Numbered from the stretch's first letter, positions 46,484 through 59,499 are shown. The stretch is DNA of 64,000 bases from Sipunculus nudus (GCA_026874595.1 CM049312.1:70960929-71024928), one strand, 5' to 3'. Numbers and translations are program-made. The notes: generated by a model from the letters alone, not told the origin.

Positions 46484-47350
46484 GGTTGAACCTGTACCAG
46501 AGTAAACTATTTGCCACATTTCCAATTGTTTGAACCAATGAATTGAACATGGCTTTGTACATGTTGTAAAAGATACGCATGAGTTTGTTGTTTTTACATG
46601 AAGTGTTTACATACATCACAAAATAAACGAATGAAGGGTGTGCTGATAATTCCAAATTATTGTCTTTGTTGATTACCTGAACCATTTTAAATAAAATTGA
46701 ACTGTTGGGAAAAAAAATAATTGTCAGTGAGGTGATTTACAGAATGTATGTCCTCTTTGTTAATTGTTTCATTTCTCAAGTGCAGATTGCTTATAATTTA
46801 ATAAATGGTATAAAGAGATAAACAGCCCTATTAAAATAGGAAAAGGTATGATTTTCAAAGGCAGGTAATATTTTTTTAATTACCATTTGCTGAATCCAAT
46901 TAATAAACTGTTAGTTTGATCTTCTATAGATGTTATAGTATTGGCGTAATTGCCAGCATGCATACCGAACATTGGTCACAGGAAAGAAATTATTTTACAT
47001 TTAAATGAAACAAATTTTGCCACATTCAAAAGTTTCCGTGAACAAATTTTTCCGGATTAATTCTGTCTATAATATTTGCTCATCTGTATTGTATTATAGT
47101 GTACTGAGCCCCTTAGCACAGTGCATCTGAGCTTCATCAGATTCTATCATTGGTAACGTACAGGAAGAGCTGGTTAAGCAGTTTCGCAATTACTGTTCCG
47201 ACTTAAAGATACCTATGTCCGTACACTGGAAAACACTCTCTATAAGTCTTGCTATGTCTAGTCCTATTGTGTATTTACCCACTGCGCCCGTAAGATTCAA
47301 CGCATACATGCTTTTAATACCCCATGCTTGGAATTCTCCAAAGATTACAT

Positions 47351-50300
47351 TTGACTGGAGATCATAGCAGCAGGGTCATCATCCACATCCTGGTTGCTAT
47401 AATGACGTTATTTGCAACAAGCCGAATTTAACATAGCCACTGTTCACACTTTAATAATTTGTTCATGCTTCAAATATTTTTGTCCGTTATACAACGTCAT
47501 GCAGGAAGTTCTACATAGGCTTATATATAAACTGTTAAATGATTTTTTATGGAGGTAACTGTCTCTATTTCGGTACGGTTTTGTCTTATTCTCAGCCAAA
47601 GATAGTAAATATGTAGATTTTTGGTTTTATGTGGTGTTGGGCCACGTGACAGGACAATTTGGCTACTCTCTACCATGTTGTGTGAATATTGTTGTTACCA
47701 AGGTTGGTTTGACCAGGCCGTGTGATCACCTTAATTTCTAGGTCAAAACACCAAAAAATCCTCATTTTGAGTGATAAACGGTACAGCTATTCATTTGAGC
47801 CAACAGAGTGCTCACATTTGATTTGAGCCGGTAGTGAAAAACCTCCCCCTCATCTCTTGATTGTTTAGCTCATGTCAAGACATGAAAAATCGTAACGATT
47901 AACGATGTAATCAAAGACAATCGATTACATTTATTTTAGATATCGATTTAACAGATTATATTTTATTTCAAACCAAAGCAATTGTTATCGTAATGGTTAT
48001 GATATATGATAACATATACCATTTTTGTATTTTCAAATTATAAACACCTACAGTTTTCTTTAATAACTTATTTCTCATATTTACCACTGATGTAAAACAT
48101 TATTGAATCATCCAACTGTTGTGACTAATGACAGCCATCAGATCAATCCAAGTAATAGATATATTTTATGAAAGCCTGCTGGATCGGCGATATGGGCATA
48201 TTTAGATGAATGTTTTGGATGGTTTTTTTCTTTGATGGATGTGATTAAAATAAGAGTGTGCAATTCGTGTTTTGCCTTTGGCAATATTAAACTTTCTTTT
48301 CGTCGTCAATGTAAACATGAATTCCTTTTTCCATAGTCATAATTTTATCGTAATTGTAAGGCTCATCATATGCATTTAAAGTAATCGTAATTGTAACACT
48401 TTACAGATAAAAGGTAATCACCTCATTTCTGTTCATGACCAGCAAGCATTGAGGTCATTTATAAATCGGAGGTCTACGAAAAAATTTTTTCTTAGATAAC
48501 TAATGCCCAAAAGTGCAATTAATGGGATAGGTATCAAGTTTATTACAAGAAAGCATGTAACGGATGTGCAAGCATCAATGCATTTGGAAAAAATGCTACC
48601 ATCGTTTTTTGTTCAATAAATATTTAATGCCATCGATGAACATAACCGTTACATTGCATTTCCAACGTCTGTCTCCAAGTATATTTGTACCTTAATTATA
48701 CTATGCTTACACTTTTTTCAACAAAATTATAACATTATGAGATGAATTAAAATTTAACCACATTGATCTACTCGTTTTAATACATTTGCAATAAAGCATA
48801 TAGTGTTGGGCCAGACAGTCAACTATTTAAGCATTTTAACATTGTGTTTTCTTCAATGCATAGTCCAAGTCTTTTCCTTAACAACATTAAACATCAAAGT
48901 GAAAGCTATATTATATTCCACATGGCTAGTTAAGGTATGTTAGAAAATTTTAATCAATGTCTTTCAAAAATTGCAGAAATGGCTACTGTAAGCCATAGAG
49001 AATTTACATGTAAAATCAAGAGGCATTAACATTTCTAGATCTACGCATCTGAAGCTTACCTGTGGATACAGGATGCCATATTGATGCTTCTTTTATAGAT
49101 TTTCAAGTGAGTTTTGGGGGTCTCCACCTTTCAGATGCACGTGATATTTCAGACGAATAAAAGTATTTTATGGCAACATTTTTAATATTTACTTTTGTGT
49201 TTACCAAAAACATGTTTGTCATACATTGCCTATGGAATGGTCGGGGTCGTTAACTCCCTAAGCCAGGTGTTCTTGTAAGTGCCAGATAAATTTCTGAAAA
49301 GCTTTTTGTCCAAAGCGAGTGATTTTAGAGAAATATTCCTATAATACATTTTACGAAGGCGTGCCAGTCACGAAAACATAAACACAGGTGTTCGCATTAG
49401 CCAATTACTCCTATAAAATTTGAAACGTAAACATTCTAAGGTAATATAAATTTAAAATATGAAAGTGTTTTCCAGAATATATTCCTCGTAGATTCATACG
49501 GGACGGTTAGAGGGTATATATTGGAGAAAGCAGCTGAACAAATTGTCTGTATGAATAATAAATTGTGTATCTTAAACAGAATAATAACATAGGGAAAACA
49601 TTACCTTGAACATGGTACCACTTACGCATTCGCTGATTGACATTCACTAGGCAGAAGTTTTTATGTTCTTCTTTCTTGTTTCTCATCATATATCAAGTCA
49701 AATGGATACGAAACAATTCCATCTGTAGTTATGCTTACTAATGGTAAAGTTTAAGGGTCAAGGCTTTAAACAGTCCTTACAGTATTCTGTTTGTAGTGTT
49801 TGGTCTAGCTCTGTATTTTACATAAATAACTCTTGAGAAATTTGATGCACAGGTGCAGCCAGTAAAGCACATAATCGAAAAAAATATAAAGAAGCATAGC
49901 GTATAACAACATACCAGTAACTTATCTACTTTTTTTCAAAATTGTAAACAACACTGTTGTTTTAGGTTGTTAACATATTCGAGTATTTTTTTCTCTGAAA
50001 TAAAGTTCTCAAATTTCATTTCTTGTTTTGTTTCTTGAATTCCACATGAATTATCAATGAGTTGTTTTTTTAGTAACAAAATAATAATGTATGTAAAGGT
50101 TTACATAACATATGTCCATAAATAGTGTTACAGAATGATCTTCTTGTCTAATAAAAGCAGTAAATGCTGTTTATTTCACCATCATTTTTATAATGAAGAA
50201 CGTTACAGTCAATATTGTTACAATACTCCCTTGTCCGATTACTCCCTTGTCTTCTCTTTTGTAATCTGTGCGCCCTGGAATAAAGTAGTTCTTTTTGTGA

Positions 50301-50560
50301 ATGCACACAAATAATTAGTTTTATCACTAGGTTTGTAATGTTTTAAGTTATAATGTTATATACAATAAAAACAAAGATAAAACTAGTAAGTATAATGTTA
50401 ATACTTTACACACATACATATATATATTTATAAATATATATAAATATATATATAAATTGACACACAGAAGTATTAAGTAATAATAAATTTTGATCAAATG
50501 AAGTCAATAAGATATTTCCTAGCGTATTTTAATGGGTGCTGACATTTTAAAAGAATTTAT
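47351..50560. other. Non-coding stretch without assigned features
   Basis: No ORF over 60 codons shows any domain. A patch at 47640-47900 (GTGTTGGGCCACGTGACAGG and GTTGGTTTGACCAGGC) is G+C-richer and may be a repeat. The word TTGTCCGATTACTCCCTTGT at 50232 recurs in variant form at 51239 and 52641. Short (TA) tracts occur near 50415-50460. Confidence 0.5.
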
Positions 50561-50575
50561 ACACACAAACACACA

Positions 50576-50641
<66 letters not shown>
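50561..50641. repeat. Compound (AC)n(AT)n microsatellite
   Basis: ACACACAAAC units lead into a pure (CA) run to about 50607 and a (TA) run to 50641. It is directly adjacent to paralogous block 50830-52110. A comparable compound repeat, (TA)n(TG)n, lies at 62076-62117 next to the matching block. Confidence 0.95.
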
Positions 50642-50642
<1 letters not shown>

Positions 50643-50829
50643 TACGGAATATCTCTTTGCAGCAAACACAGACAGATATCAATCTAGGATTGAGTTGTTG
50701 TTTTATGTCTTGGTCTTATACTTCAGCTTAAATCTCAAGCAATAATGATAAGAACAATAACAATAGTATATAATTACAAAATTAAATATTTATTCCAAAA
50801 TTGTCATTCTGTAGGTAAAGATTGACAAG

Positions 50830-52110
50830 TCATGAAGTTTGAATTCGAAATTGTATCGAATTACGCATTACATAATATATGGCCATTACTAGTGTTACCG
50901 AAAAATAACTGTTTTTCCCCAAAAAAATTGCTTTTCTGGATTAAAAAATGGTATTATTCATTTAAAATAATATCGCTCTTAAACAATAACACAGAAAAAA
51001 GGACTCAACCCACATATTACAGAGTTAATTTTAATAAATGATATTTTATGTGGTATATATATGTGTGTATTTATATACATGGATTTGTGTGTTAAATGTA
51101 TAGACCTCTCATTGGACCATAGCACATGAATATGTACCAGTCTGTAGGGAACAAAATAAGGTCAGGGGTGCATGCAGTAATTGACCTCTAGGTAGCACTG
51201 TCACTGCCGCCGGGCCCTGGAGGAGTTAGATTATTGTCCCTTGTCTGATTACTCTCCTCTCTTTTGTAAACTGTTTCCTGGGCTTTGGAGGAGATAGACT
51301 CTGCTAGTCTTGTCATTAGTGATAGCTTGACTATTATACATTGTGAAGAAAGATATGTATTTAAGAAAATGTATTTTAGACAGACAAGAAGGGGACGGTA
51401 CTTTTGGGGAAAGCATGGTCTCATGGTCTACCCAACTGATTTTATGCTTATCAACAAGGTTGGACCACATCTTAAGAGTAAACCACTTATATATTCAGTC
51501 AAGTTTTATCGGTTTTATTTTTTCCTGATAGAAGTAACCAAGGCCTCTTTACACACACTGGCTTATCTGATATATGTAAACAGCTCAGATATTGTACTTT
51601 GCTCTTAATTATCAGTTCCTGTTTATTTTATCTCAAACAGAGTAAATTATTACTTCATCAATATGCATGTAATATTAGGCTTATTTATAGATTATTCATA
51701 TAAAATAAGGAAAAATGTTCAACATACACAATTTGCTGTCAACACGGAATATAATCTTGATTACTATGTGTACCACACTAAGACCCGAATGTCAGAGGTC
51801 GAATGTCTAAACTAGAAAATGCATTCTCATGAATACAGGCAAACGCCATTTGGGCGATTCTAAATGTGGAGTATCCGCACTCATTGGCCCAAACCCCTAG
51901 GCGTATCACTAAACATATTCCCCCAACAGTGTTTAAATTCACTTATTCGGCTAATGTTTAATCGGCCATGTCTCGCCGCAAAGTTGTGAATATTCGTAAA
52001 TATAGTCCGATCAGGATCTTATTCATTAATCGGTTCTTCATTTGCCCATTCCCGAGGTACCCTAAGATTCCATGAAATTCTGTTTCGGATTCCGTGAGTT
52101 ACACAAACAC
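50830..52110. repeat. Paralogous block (partner 62180-63110)
   Basis: Collinear anchors with 62180-63110: ACAATAACAC-A-AA-AGGACTCA, then ACCAGTCTGTA, then TAGAAAA-ATGCATTCTCA, then GCCAT-TGGGCG, then TTCGGCTAATGTT-AATCG, then ATTCCAT. Diverged, non-coding, about 1 kb. The adjacent short repeats (compound microsatellites) are also alike, so the duplicate includes its flank. Confidence 0.75.
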
Positions 52111-53949
52111 ATAGACACACACTTGTGAAAAAGACACAAGCACGCTCGAACGAAAATGAACGCGTACTCTACAGAAATAGGGGAAATCCGCTAAAATATG
52201 GAAAACCTGGGAAAAGGGAAAGGAAGCCATCGTTCTCATGGACAGAGCAGAACCATGATGACTAGCTTTGAGCAGACTTAAACCTAAATCGGGAGACGAG
52301 ACGAAGAATGACACACATATGATATGATATAAACAAATATAAACATTGTTCAGTCCACCAACATTACTTTTATTTTATTAAAGGGCCATAAACAAGGAGG
52401 AAACAATAAAATACACTCAGGTTACTTGAAATATTCATACCATGTATAGTGCCCTCGGTTAAAAATGTGCACGAACAAAACCGGTATCCAAACTATGTCA
52501 TGAACAGGACCAAACTGCCAATGATAAACATGCTCACGCCCAAACACAAACACGTTTGTATTTGCCTTCTGTTCAAATGCAAAGCAGTTAATTTTGTTTA
52601 TATGATGACAAAATTCGTAACAGATTATGTTACCATGACCCCTTGTCCGATTTATCTCTGCTCTCATTTAATCTGTCACCAGTGAGCTGTGACTTTTTAA
52701 TAATTGTAGTGTAGCACGTTTAAGTTAATATAGTATAACCAGATTATTGGTTTTTTAACTAATGTAGATTTCCAGTATATGTATCGATGTAAGCGTAGGA
52801 ACGAAGCTTTAAAACATCCCTCGTGTTTTATATGATGGCCATTTCAGTTCTGTCATGACTATGTGAGCCTCTTATACTTGTCTTAAGGAAGGGGTGCCTT
52901 TTTTTATGTTCATGCATTCAGCTGCAGGTCTCCATAATATTGTAAGGCAAAAGACCAGTGGCGTTTTCAGGACGTAAGACGTGGGCATGGGTATATATGA
53001 GCAGCGCACCATAGAAAAACACAATATCTCGGATCTGCATGATAGGAAGTGGCGTATAGCATTTGGAAGGGCCAGTGGATGGTCAGAGATGGCAAGAGAA
53101 ACAATCAGCTGAAGGACGGTATCCCGATATATTGAGGGTTGTAGTCTGCATGCGGCCAGTGTAGCTCACAAACGAAACTGTGAATTATGTTTTCCAAAGG
53201 ACTTGTAAATAGATGATGAACATCACTCGTGGTGAAACCTAATAACAGACCAGAGGACATTGCACTATCGCTGATATTTTCGTGGTACTGAACATTTACT
53301 AAAGTTGTATATCATGTTGGGGTAAGAATACTGGATTCATCCAGAGTGAATGACACTGTCTGCCGCTTGTCTTACGGACATATTTATCGTGACATGACAG
53401 TTGAGGCTATTAGCCTATCAGACTGTGCTTTCGTGAGGTGATTTCCTAGCAAAGAGACCGGTTAAAAGTAATTTTCCCGGCGGAGAGAAGCGGCAGTGTT
53501 CAGTGTCTGTATAGAAGCACAGGCCTACACTCTTAGACTGTCACGTTCGCAACGGTCATGTGGGCTCCGGATCAGCTTCAGCATTGAAAGTACATCCCGT
53601 GGTGTTTTACCGGGTTAGAATCTAACAGGACACGGTGTTAATTGCATATATAAAGAACTAAGTGAAATTGTCACGATTTTGTGGAAATTCGTCTCCAGAG
53701 AATTATAAGTTGCTTTATTTGTATTATATTGTTCTTCACGTTACACCTGCCTTTCTCATTTCATGAGTGCATGTATGAGTTTCAGCCATCCCAATTCCCC
53801 ATTGAATACTTGAAGTCCATTCCTGTTTGGGTGTGTCCTAAAATTGCGAGCGTGTAAGGATAAATTTCACCATTTAATGGCGAGCATGCTTGCAGGATCG
53901 GTTTCACCTTAAAGTGGAGAGCGGTACTATCAGGATGTAGCCACAAATA
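52111..53949. other. Mostly unassigned DNA with a possible transposase remnant
   Basis: Short ORFs at 52099-52685 on both strands show no domain. The part from 52960 to 53640 is G+C-richer and may be a decayed DNA transposon (listed separately). Nothing else is recognisable. Confidence 0.4.
53020..53165 (+). pseudogene. Possible Tc1-like transposase helix-turn-helix remnant
   Basis: In the plus frame from about 53028 the reading ISDLHDRKWRIAFGRASGWS, then EMARETIS, a stop, and RTVSRYIEG resembles the N-terminal HTH of Tc1-like transposases (x-G-W-S-x-x-x-I-A-R, then T-V-S-R). One in-frame TGA is seen. No catalytic DDE region can be followed downstream. This is a weak, pattern-only call. Confidence 0.25.
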
Positions 53950-54485
53950 GCGACCATCCTTTCAGGATTTAATAATGAAGACAAGGATATCGGTTGATAA
54001 AATTTTGAGACAGGCGTGGGTACCTATACAGGTGCTGTTAGAAGTATGCACTTGAGTGTTCATGTTTTGCTGCATTCCAAATTAGGGATATAAAATGACT
54101 TACGACATTCTATATAGTAAGCCCTAACGATGCGTCTCAACCACAGTCATTGCTTGGAGGACCTCCGTGGCCCTAAAAAGCATTTATTAATATACCCAGA
54201 AGGTCCACATCTTTAAAAGAACTATATCAAGAAATCATTTATTTTTTATGGTCAAGATATTAATTGAATAACTTGAGCCTTTTGGTAGAATCTGATTGTT
54301 GGTCTGATATAAATGACTGTTAGATGGCATCAGTAGGATTACTGAGAGTTGGGGTTGATTTAAATGCAGCTGGGACATACTGTCAAAGAAAACGTTGCCC
54401 AGGGGATGAGCCGTCTGTATCTGTTCTTACCACAGGCAAGATATGTAGCCTCGAGCTAGTTATAGACATCATGTTAGCCAAGTAC
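53950..54485. repeat. Paralogous block continuation, copy 2 (partner 33650-34430)
   Basis: Matches 33650-34430 through GACAGGCGTGGGTACC, GACTTACGAC and GGACCTCCGTGGCCCTAAAAA. The similarity breaks off near 54480, where the Penelope-like remnant begins, so the retroelement marks the block's end in this copy. Confidence 0.75.
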
Positions 54486-54489
54486 TTTA

Positions 54490-55925
54490 CTGACATTTAA
54501 CAAAGAAAGTTTCCCACGGCATACAGGATATAACAGGTTAAAAGATGGATCAGTGGGGGAGGGGTAGAAAGGCTCCGGAGGTCTGCAGCGCCCGACTGCA
54601 AAAGTAAAATATGGGCCGTCCATCGGATGAGGACGGAGTGATTTTGTATTTTACTCATTTTTTGTATGTTTCTTGTTTGTTCATAGGCCAAGATGGGTGT
54701 ATCTGGGAAGAAACGACAGGGTCTGAAGTTAGAATGGCTTGTACCAACTGTGCAACTTTCTTTAAATGATGGCGATCAGGGTGGTAAGTTACAACGATTG
54801 GTATTCGATTCATTTCTCTTTCCGGGGTTTTCTGTGGACTTTGATGGCTTTTTCTATTTGTTTATCTAGTTAATGTCGTTTGTATCCCATGTTGATGAAT
54901 GCCTTCTTCAACTTGAGGACTTCTTGGTCCCTGTCTTAGTCTTTTTATATCGTAGAGCATGATTATAACGAAATATTTGCCGACATTGGGTTTATTAGAG
55001 TTTGCTGGATGTAAAATGTTGTTGCGATCAGTAGGCGTACGGTAAAGTTTGTCCTGAATCTTTCCGTCGGCTAATTTAACCGTTTTGTCCAGAAAGTGAA
55101 ATATCGGTATAATACTAAGGTTTTAGATTTATATAAGGGTGCTGACTAGTGAACGTATTGAGAAATTCTAACAGTTTACTTTCTCCGTGATGCCAATTTA
55201 GGGAAATGCCGTCATTGTATCTAAGTTAAATGAGTGATTTAAGAGAATGACATTTCGATAAATCCTCCTCCAGGGTAAAAATGAAGCAGTCGGTGGTGCC
55301 ATACGTGTACCCATAGCTGTTTTCTTTTGTAAACAAATATTTTCATCAAATTAAAAATAATTGTGTGTAAGGATAAATTCAGCCAAATTCGTGTTGATTT
55401 CTGGTGATTTCTTATTATGTTCACTATTATTATTATCCAGGGCGACGAAAATATTGTCTTCTGATATATTGTTGAACATGCAATGTTTGTTAAGAAAGTA
55501 TGTTGTATCGCAGACAAAGCTTTTAGTATTTTGAACGATAATTTTGAGATTGGTTTCCAAAAACACAGAAGTTAGTTAAGTCAGAGTTCCTATACCGAAA
55601 ATAATAAGTCTGTCTGGGTTGCATTATTGTGGATTTTATGAGGAGGGTATAGAATGTGCCTGGTTTCGGATTTAGGGGTACGTACTTGTATAGTTCTAGT
55701 TAAATATTTTTTTTTGGAAAAGTTAATATGAGTTGTTTCAATTTTTAACAACTTTTGAGTTTGATATCTGTCAAATTTTCTGTAATTTTTTTTTTCATCG
55801 AGTAGACGGTAGACTTCTTTAATGTAATATGTTGTGTACTTTATTATAATGGCGCCTCCTTTATCGGCAGATCTGATTATTATTTATTTATCATATTTAA
55901 TAGGATTATAGCTTTTTGTTTACAG
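54490..55925 (-). pseudogene. Penelope-like element reverse transcriptase, decayed
   Basis: Minus-strand pieces in the correct order: IRSADKGGAIIIKY (about 55900) is the N-terminal 'R-x-ADKGG' signature of Penelope-like elements. Next come FVCDTTYFLNK and NIFVALD (about 55440-55500, around the first catalytic Asp), KTAMGTRMAPP (about 55290, the RT 'AMG-x-x-x-AP' block), FHFLDKTVKLADGKIQDKLY (about 55100) and RIPIVVTYHPDRHHLKK (about 54800). Multiple frameshifts and stops separate them, and the YxDD-type Asp pair is damaged (RYNDGI). The GIY-YIG endonuclease expected after the RT is missing here. A fragment of such a domain lies at 60276-60540 but on the wrong side. Confidence 0.75.
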
Positions 55926-56029
55926 TTAGTAAGGTTATTTGCTGAAAAAAATTATTAAAAAATTTTATTGATCATATATATCTAATTTTAGGCCACGTCC
56001 TGCCGGAGGCGTCCACATTTTGTTACAAT

Positions 56030-57435
56030 TTCTGTCGTTAATTATTCAACTTAGTGGTTCAGCTTCATCAGATAGTGACTTGTCATGGTATAAATATTCT
56101 TTAAATCTGAGACAGCGAATAATCCTCAATAAATTTGGATGGTATCAATTTTAGACACATACAAAGCTTCCTGTTGGAGGCTGTTTGACTATCGCGAGAA
56201 CAGCTCATGAATATGTCATGACCTGTCCGAAGCTAATAGGAGATCAGGACAAATGACACCATTCATGCACATGTAAATTGCTCCTGAGCATATCACAATC
56301 TATCATATTTGCCTTGAGAGATATTACATAATTAATATATTGACAGAACTAGACTGGTACTCTGCACAATTATTGTTTAAACAATTCTTATATAAATCAT
56401 AGATAAATTATGTGCCTTCCTTGATCAACCTTGTTTAAAGAAAAACACTTCTAGGATGCGATTATGTATATACTTATTCAGAAAATTTAGCAGAAATTTG
56501 CTGCTTTTAATAAGTGAATCAAACTTTGACAAGAAGCGGCGTCATGTACAAGGGTCAAATTCTTGACTATTTTTTTATATAAATAACAATCACTACTTGT
56601 CATTTCATGTCAATAACCATTCTGGGCTTCATTAAGTACAACATCTACATGAGAACACTTGAACTAGGTATAGTATAGCATGAGCTTTTAACTTGGTTGA
56701 AGCTTTCTAGTTTTTCTTCTGGACACTGTTGTTAGAAAATGTTCTGTTTGCTGTCTATTATATGTATCGGATGATTCCTAAATTTCCAGGAAAGGTTCCG
56801 GTTCCGGCATTGCTTGATTATGTATGGCGGGCTGAATGTAGTTTTCAGCAGGTTAGTTATTTTTAGTCCCTTATGAATTAGATCTTTTTTGTGAAGCATG
56901 AAGACAACAAATGATGGTGTCAAGCGGAACAATTTGTAGCTAATGTCAAGCCAAATACAGCCCCTTGCTTCATTTTTTGAAGCGCTTCCGGGACAATCAT
57001 AAAAGTTATAAATAGTATTTACTCTTGTCGAAATTATACATTCAGTGAAACATTCCGGCAGTAAATCTTGCATACCATTATATACCAGGTCGGAAAGGCT
57101 TGAATACGTTGTGTCAAGCTAAATCAGCTAAAAGCATGAGAAAAGTGTCATGGGAACGAATTACGCTGTGTAATTTTACGAACCAACCCCTTTGTACAGT
57201 TGTAGGTGGTGCATAGTTTATGGAACAGCCAACCCATATTCAGTTGTAAACAATTTTACCAACTGCACGTGGTGTGAAACAAATGGAACAGCTATATGAA
57301 ACACCAGGTATCTGGTTTCGAGAGGCTTCCGAGACAGATTCTTATAGTTAACTGTAAACTCCCTCCCTGTGATTCCCCCTAAAATCTTATTATGATGCGT
57401 GATTTTGAAGATTGCGCATGTCCCCTCACCCTCTC
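56030..57435. other. Non-coding stretch
   Basis: A 113-codon minus-strand ORF (56732-57073) shows no motif I know. At about 55980-56110, words such as GGCCACGTCCTGCCGGAGGC and CTTCATCAGATAGTGACTTG may belong to the 5' part of the Penelope-like element. Nothing else is seen. Confidence 0.4.
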
Positions 57436-57439
57436 TGTG

Positions 57440-58045
57440 ATGACCGACCCCATCGCGCAATTTGCTAGCAGTTTGCTCTCAATTTTGCATCTTTCTCCCC
57501 CTCCCTGTGACGGCCATCCCGATCACGCAATTTGCTAGCAATAAGCTCGCAATTTAGCAATTTTGCCATTCTCCTGCTAACAGACGACCCAATCACGCAA
57601 TTTTTAACTAGAAATCAAGCAACTCTTCCATCCCCCTTGTAACAACCGTCCCAATCACGCGATTTCTTAGCAATTTGCTCACAATTTCGCAAAGTTCTCA
57701 CCCTCCTTGTGATGGTCGCCTCCATCAAGCAATTTGCTTGCAATATTGCAACTTTCTTATCCTCCTTTAAACAGCCGTCCCCATCACGCAATTTGCTAAT
57801 CATTTGCTCGCAATTAAGCAACTTTGCCATCTTTCTGATAACAGCTGTTCCCATCACGCAATTTGCTAGAACCTTGCTTGCAATTTAACAAATTTCTCTC
57901 CCCATCCCCCCCCCCCCCCCCTGTGACGGCCGTCCCCATCAAGGAATCTGCCAGCAGTTTAGCAACTTTGTCATATTGATTTTTATGGCCGAAACCCATC
58001 ACGCAAATTGCTAGCAATTTAGCAACTTGCGCCCGCCTTCCAACA
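57440..58045. repeat. 60-85-bp minisatellite, about nine units
   Basis: Units carry the core CATCACGCAATTTGCTAGCA, then -TTTGCTCGCAATTTAGCAAC, then a pyrimidine-rich spacer with CCTCCTGTGACGGCCGTCCC. Cores lie near 57450, 57522, 57591, 57652, 57721, 57782, 57852, 57937 and 57997. The minus strand stays open over three units in two frames, giving Arg/Lys/Gly-rich ORFs of 80-118 codons, which I regard as repeat artefacts. C-homopolymers of 14 and 9 bases lie inside the array and at its right side. Confidence 0.85.
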
Positions 58046-58049
58046 GCCG

Positions 58050-59350
58050 TTCCAACTTTGTTACCCTCCCCCCCCCCCCTCTGAACACACACACAGCGAT
58101 CCGCAACTTTCAATATGCAATCTGAACACGCTTCAACGTGAAGTCCGCCATATAGAAACTTCTTGTCCATGGGACAGCCGTGACAGGGAGCACATGCCCC
58201 CCTCTCAATTTTATTTCAACCTGTGTTCTACCCCCACCCCTTCCCCCGCCTCATTATCCACATACACACGAACTTTGTCAATCTTAAGACTGTAGATATT
58301 AGGTTACCACAGGTATTTTTCAGTGTTTCCCTTCCTGTTACAGCTATCAATGATTTGCATCCAACTAAAATGACTGCAGTACCAAAATAAATCATAACAT
58401 GACATGGTGTCCCTTTTCAACAGCACTGTAGAATCGAATCATTTGAAGCAAAAAAAATACCCTAATTCATACAAAAGAACATCAATATTTGGGTCATTCC
58501 AGACAAATGATGAAATTCAGGGTAGCGACTTTTTATAAACATGGGGCATTACCTATTTAACTTTTGTCTACTTCAAAATAAGGCAAAACAAAATTATAGG
58601 TTTCCCAGGCACTGCCCGCGTCACTTTAAACCCCCGTGTCAGACTATTTATCGCCCAAGGGTAAAATGGTAATCTGATGACACGCTTGATCCCTATTTTC
58701 AAAAATCCAAGACTCCCGCGTAGGTCAGCTAACCTGAGAATGAAAGGATGCCTAATTTCACCAACGAAAATAATTCAGATATTAATCATTTTTCCAAAAC
58801 ATTTTGACTAATTAGAACTCGAAAATCGTTTAATTTCCGTCTATTTGGACATTTTTCTTTAACGGCCGCTATGTGGAGACAGTGTTCATTGCTAACGATG
58901 CGCCTCCCTTCTATCCTGACAGCATCTTAGAATATTTCGATTACACGATCAATTAACTGGTGATGATTTCATTTGCGTCCACAAAAAATGACTGGTGTGT
59001 TTCCACGTGTTATTTTGTAGTTTTGTCTGACGAGCATGAAAATGTATTTTTAAATAACACCGGCCCTAAACAGACACATTCCTTGTTAGGACCAAGGGTC
59101 AAAACAAGGTCTGAAAAAAATAAACGCCGGGGATGTGATCAAGGAATTAAGATATTTAAATTCTAATTGGATATTAAGTAATATTTAAACTATGATGCCC
59201 TGTGTTGGCGTGGTACCCAGCAGTATGCGTCGCTCTACTTAGGCATTTCCGCGAAACCGCCATAATGCCGACGCCATCCACATTATGACGTTACGACTAG
59301 GTCGTTCAGTAGAAAATGGGCTTTTTTCAAATCGGACTCGAACAGGTAAC
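58050..59350. other. Unassigned stretch
   Basis: A pyrimidine-rich patch at 58060-58260 follows the minisatellite. The remainder is mixed sequence with only short ORFs (for example 58960-59166) that do not match a family. Nothing further is visible. Confidence 0.4.
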
Positions 59351-59352
59351 CG

Positions 59353-59440
59353 AGTCGCCTGTTGAATGTCAAATTTGGTACGATCAATCACTCGAGAATG
59401 TAAACGAGCAGGATATCGAACCTCCTCCCTGAAGATGTAG
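59353..59440. repeat. Element end, copy i (see 60571 and 61005)
   Basis: GAGTCGCCTGTTGAATGTCA and GTACGATCAATCACTCGAGA match the sequence at 60571-60625 in the same direction and 61030-61095 in the opposite direction. Followed by a stretch on GTAGGCCTCCCATACTAGG. Confidence 0.6.
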
Positions 59441-59499
59441 GCCTCCCATACTAGGTCGCCGGTTTGCCAAGGAAATAATCAACACAATCTTAAGTATTA

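Larger units (their letters stand above)
38260..47350. repeat. Paralogous block, copy 2 (partner 26500-32480)
   Basis: Second copy of the block described at 26500-32480, same order and strand. It has expanded by two TIR elements (41206-42600 and 42638-43838) and the nested A/B duplication at 40312-42158. The anchors CCCCTTAGCACAGTG near 47110 and GGGTCCTGGAGTAGAAGACA near 38735 match copy 1. Confidence 0.8.

Noticed and set aside
46258-46685. Tyr/Phe/Val-rich minus-strand ORFs around 46 kb
   Set aside because: They read A+T-rich intron with the recurring word ACATAGTAACATA; the homologous intron of copy 1 has the same word pattern, not a conserved protein.
57615-58170. Minus-strand ORFs of 80 and 118 codons
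   Set aside because: Produced by the stop-free minisatellite; unit lengths that are not multiples of three break any consistent protein repeat.
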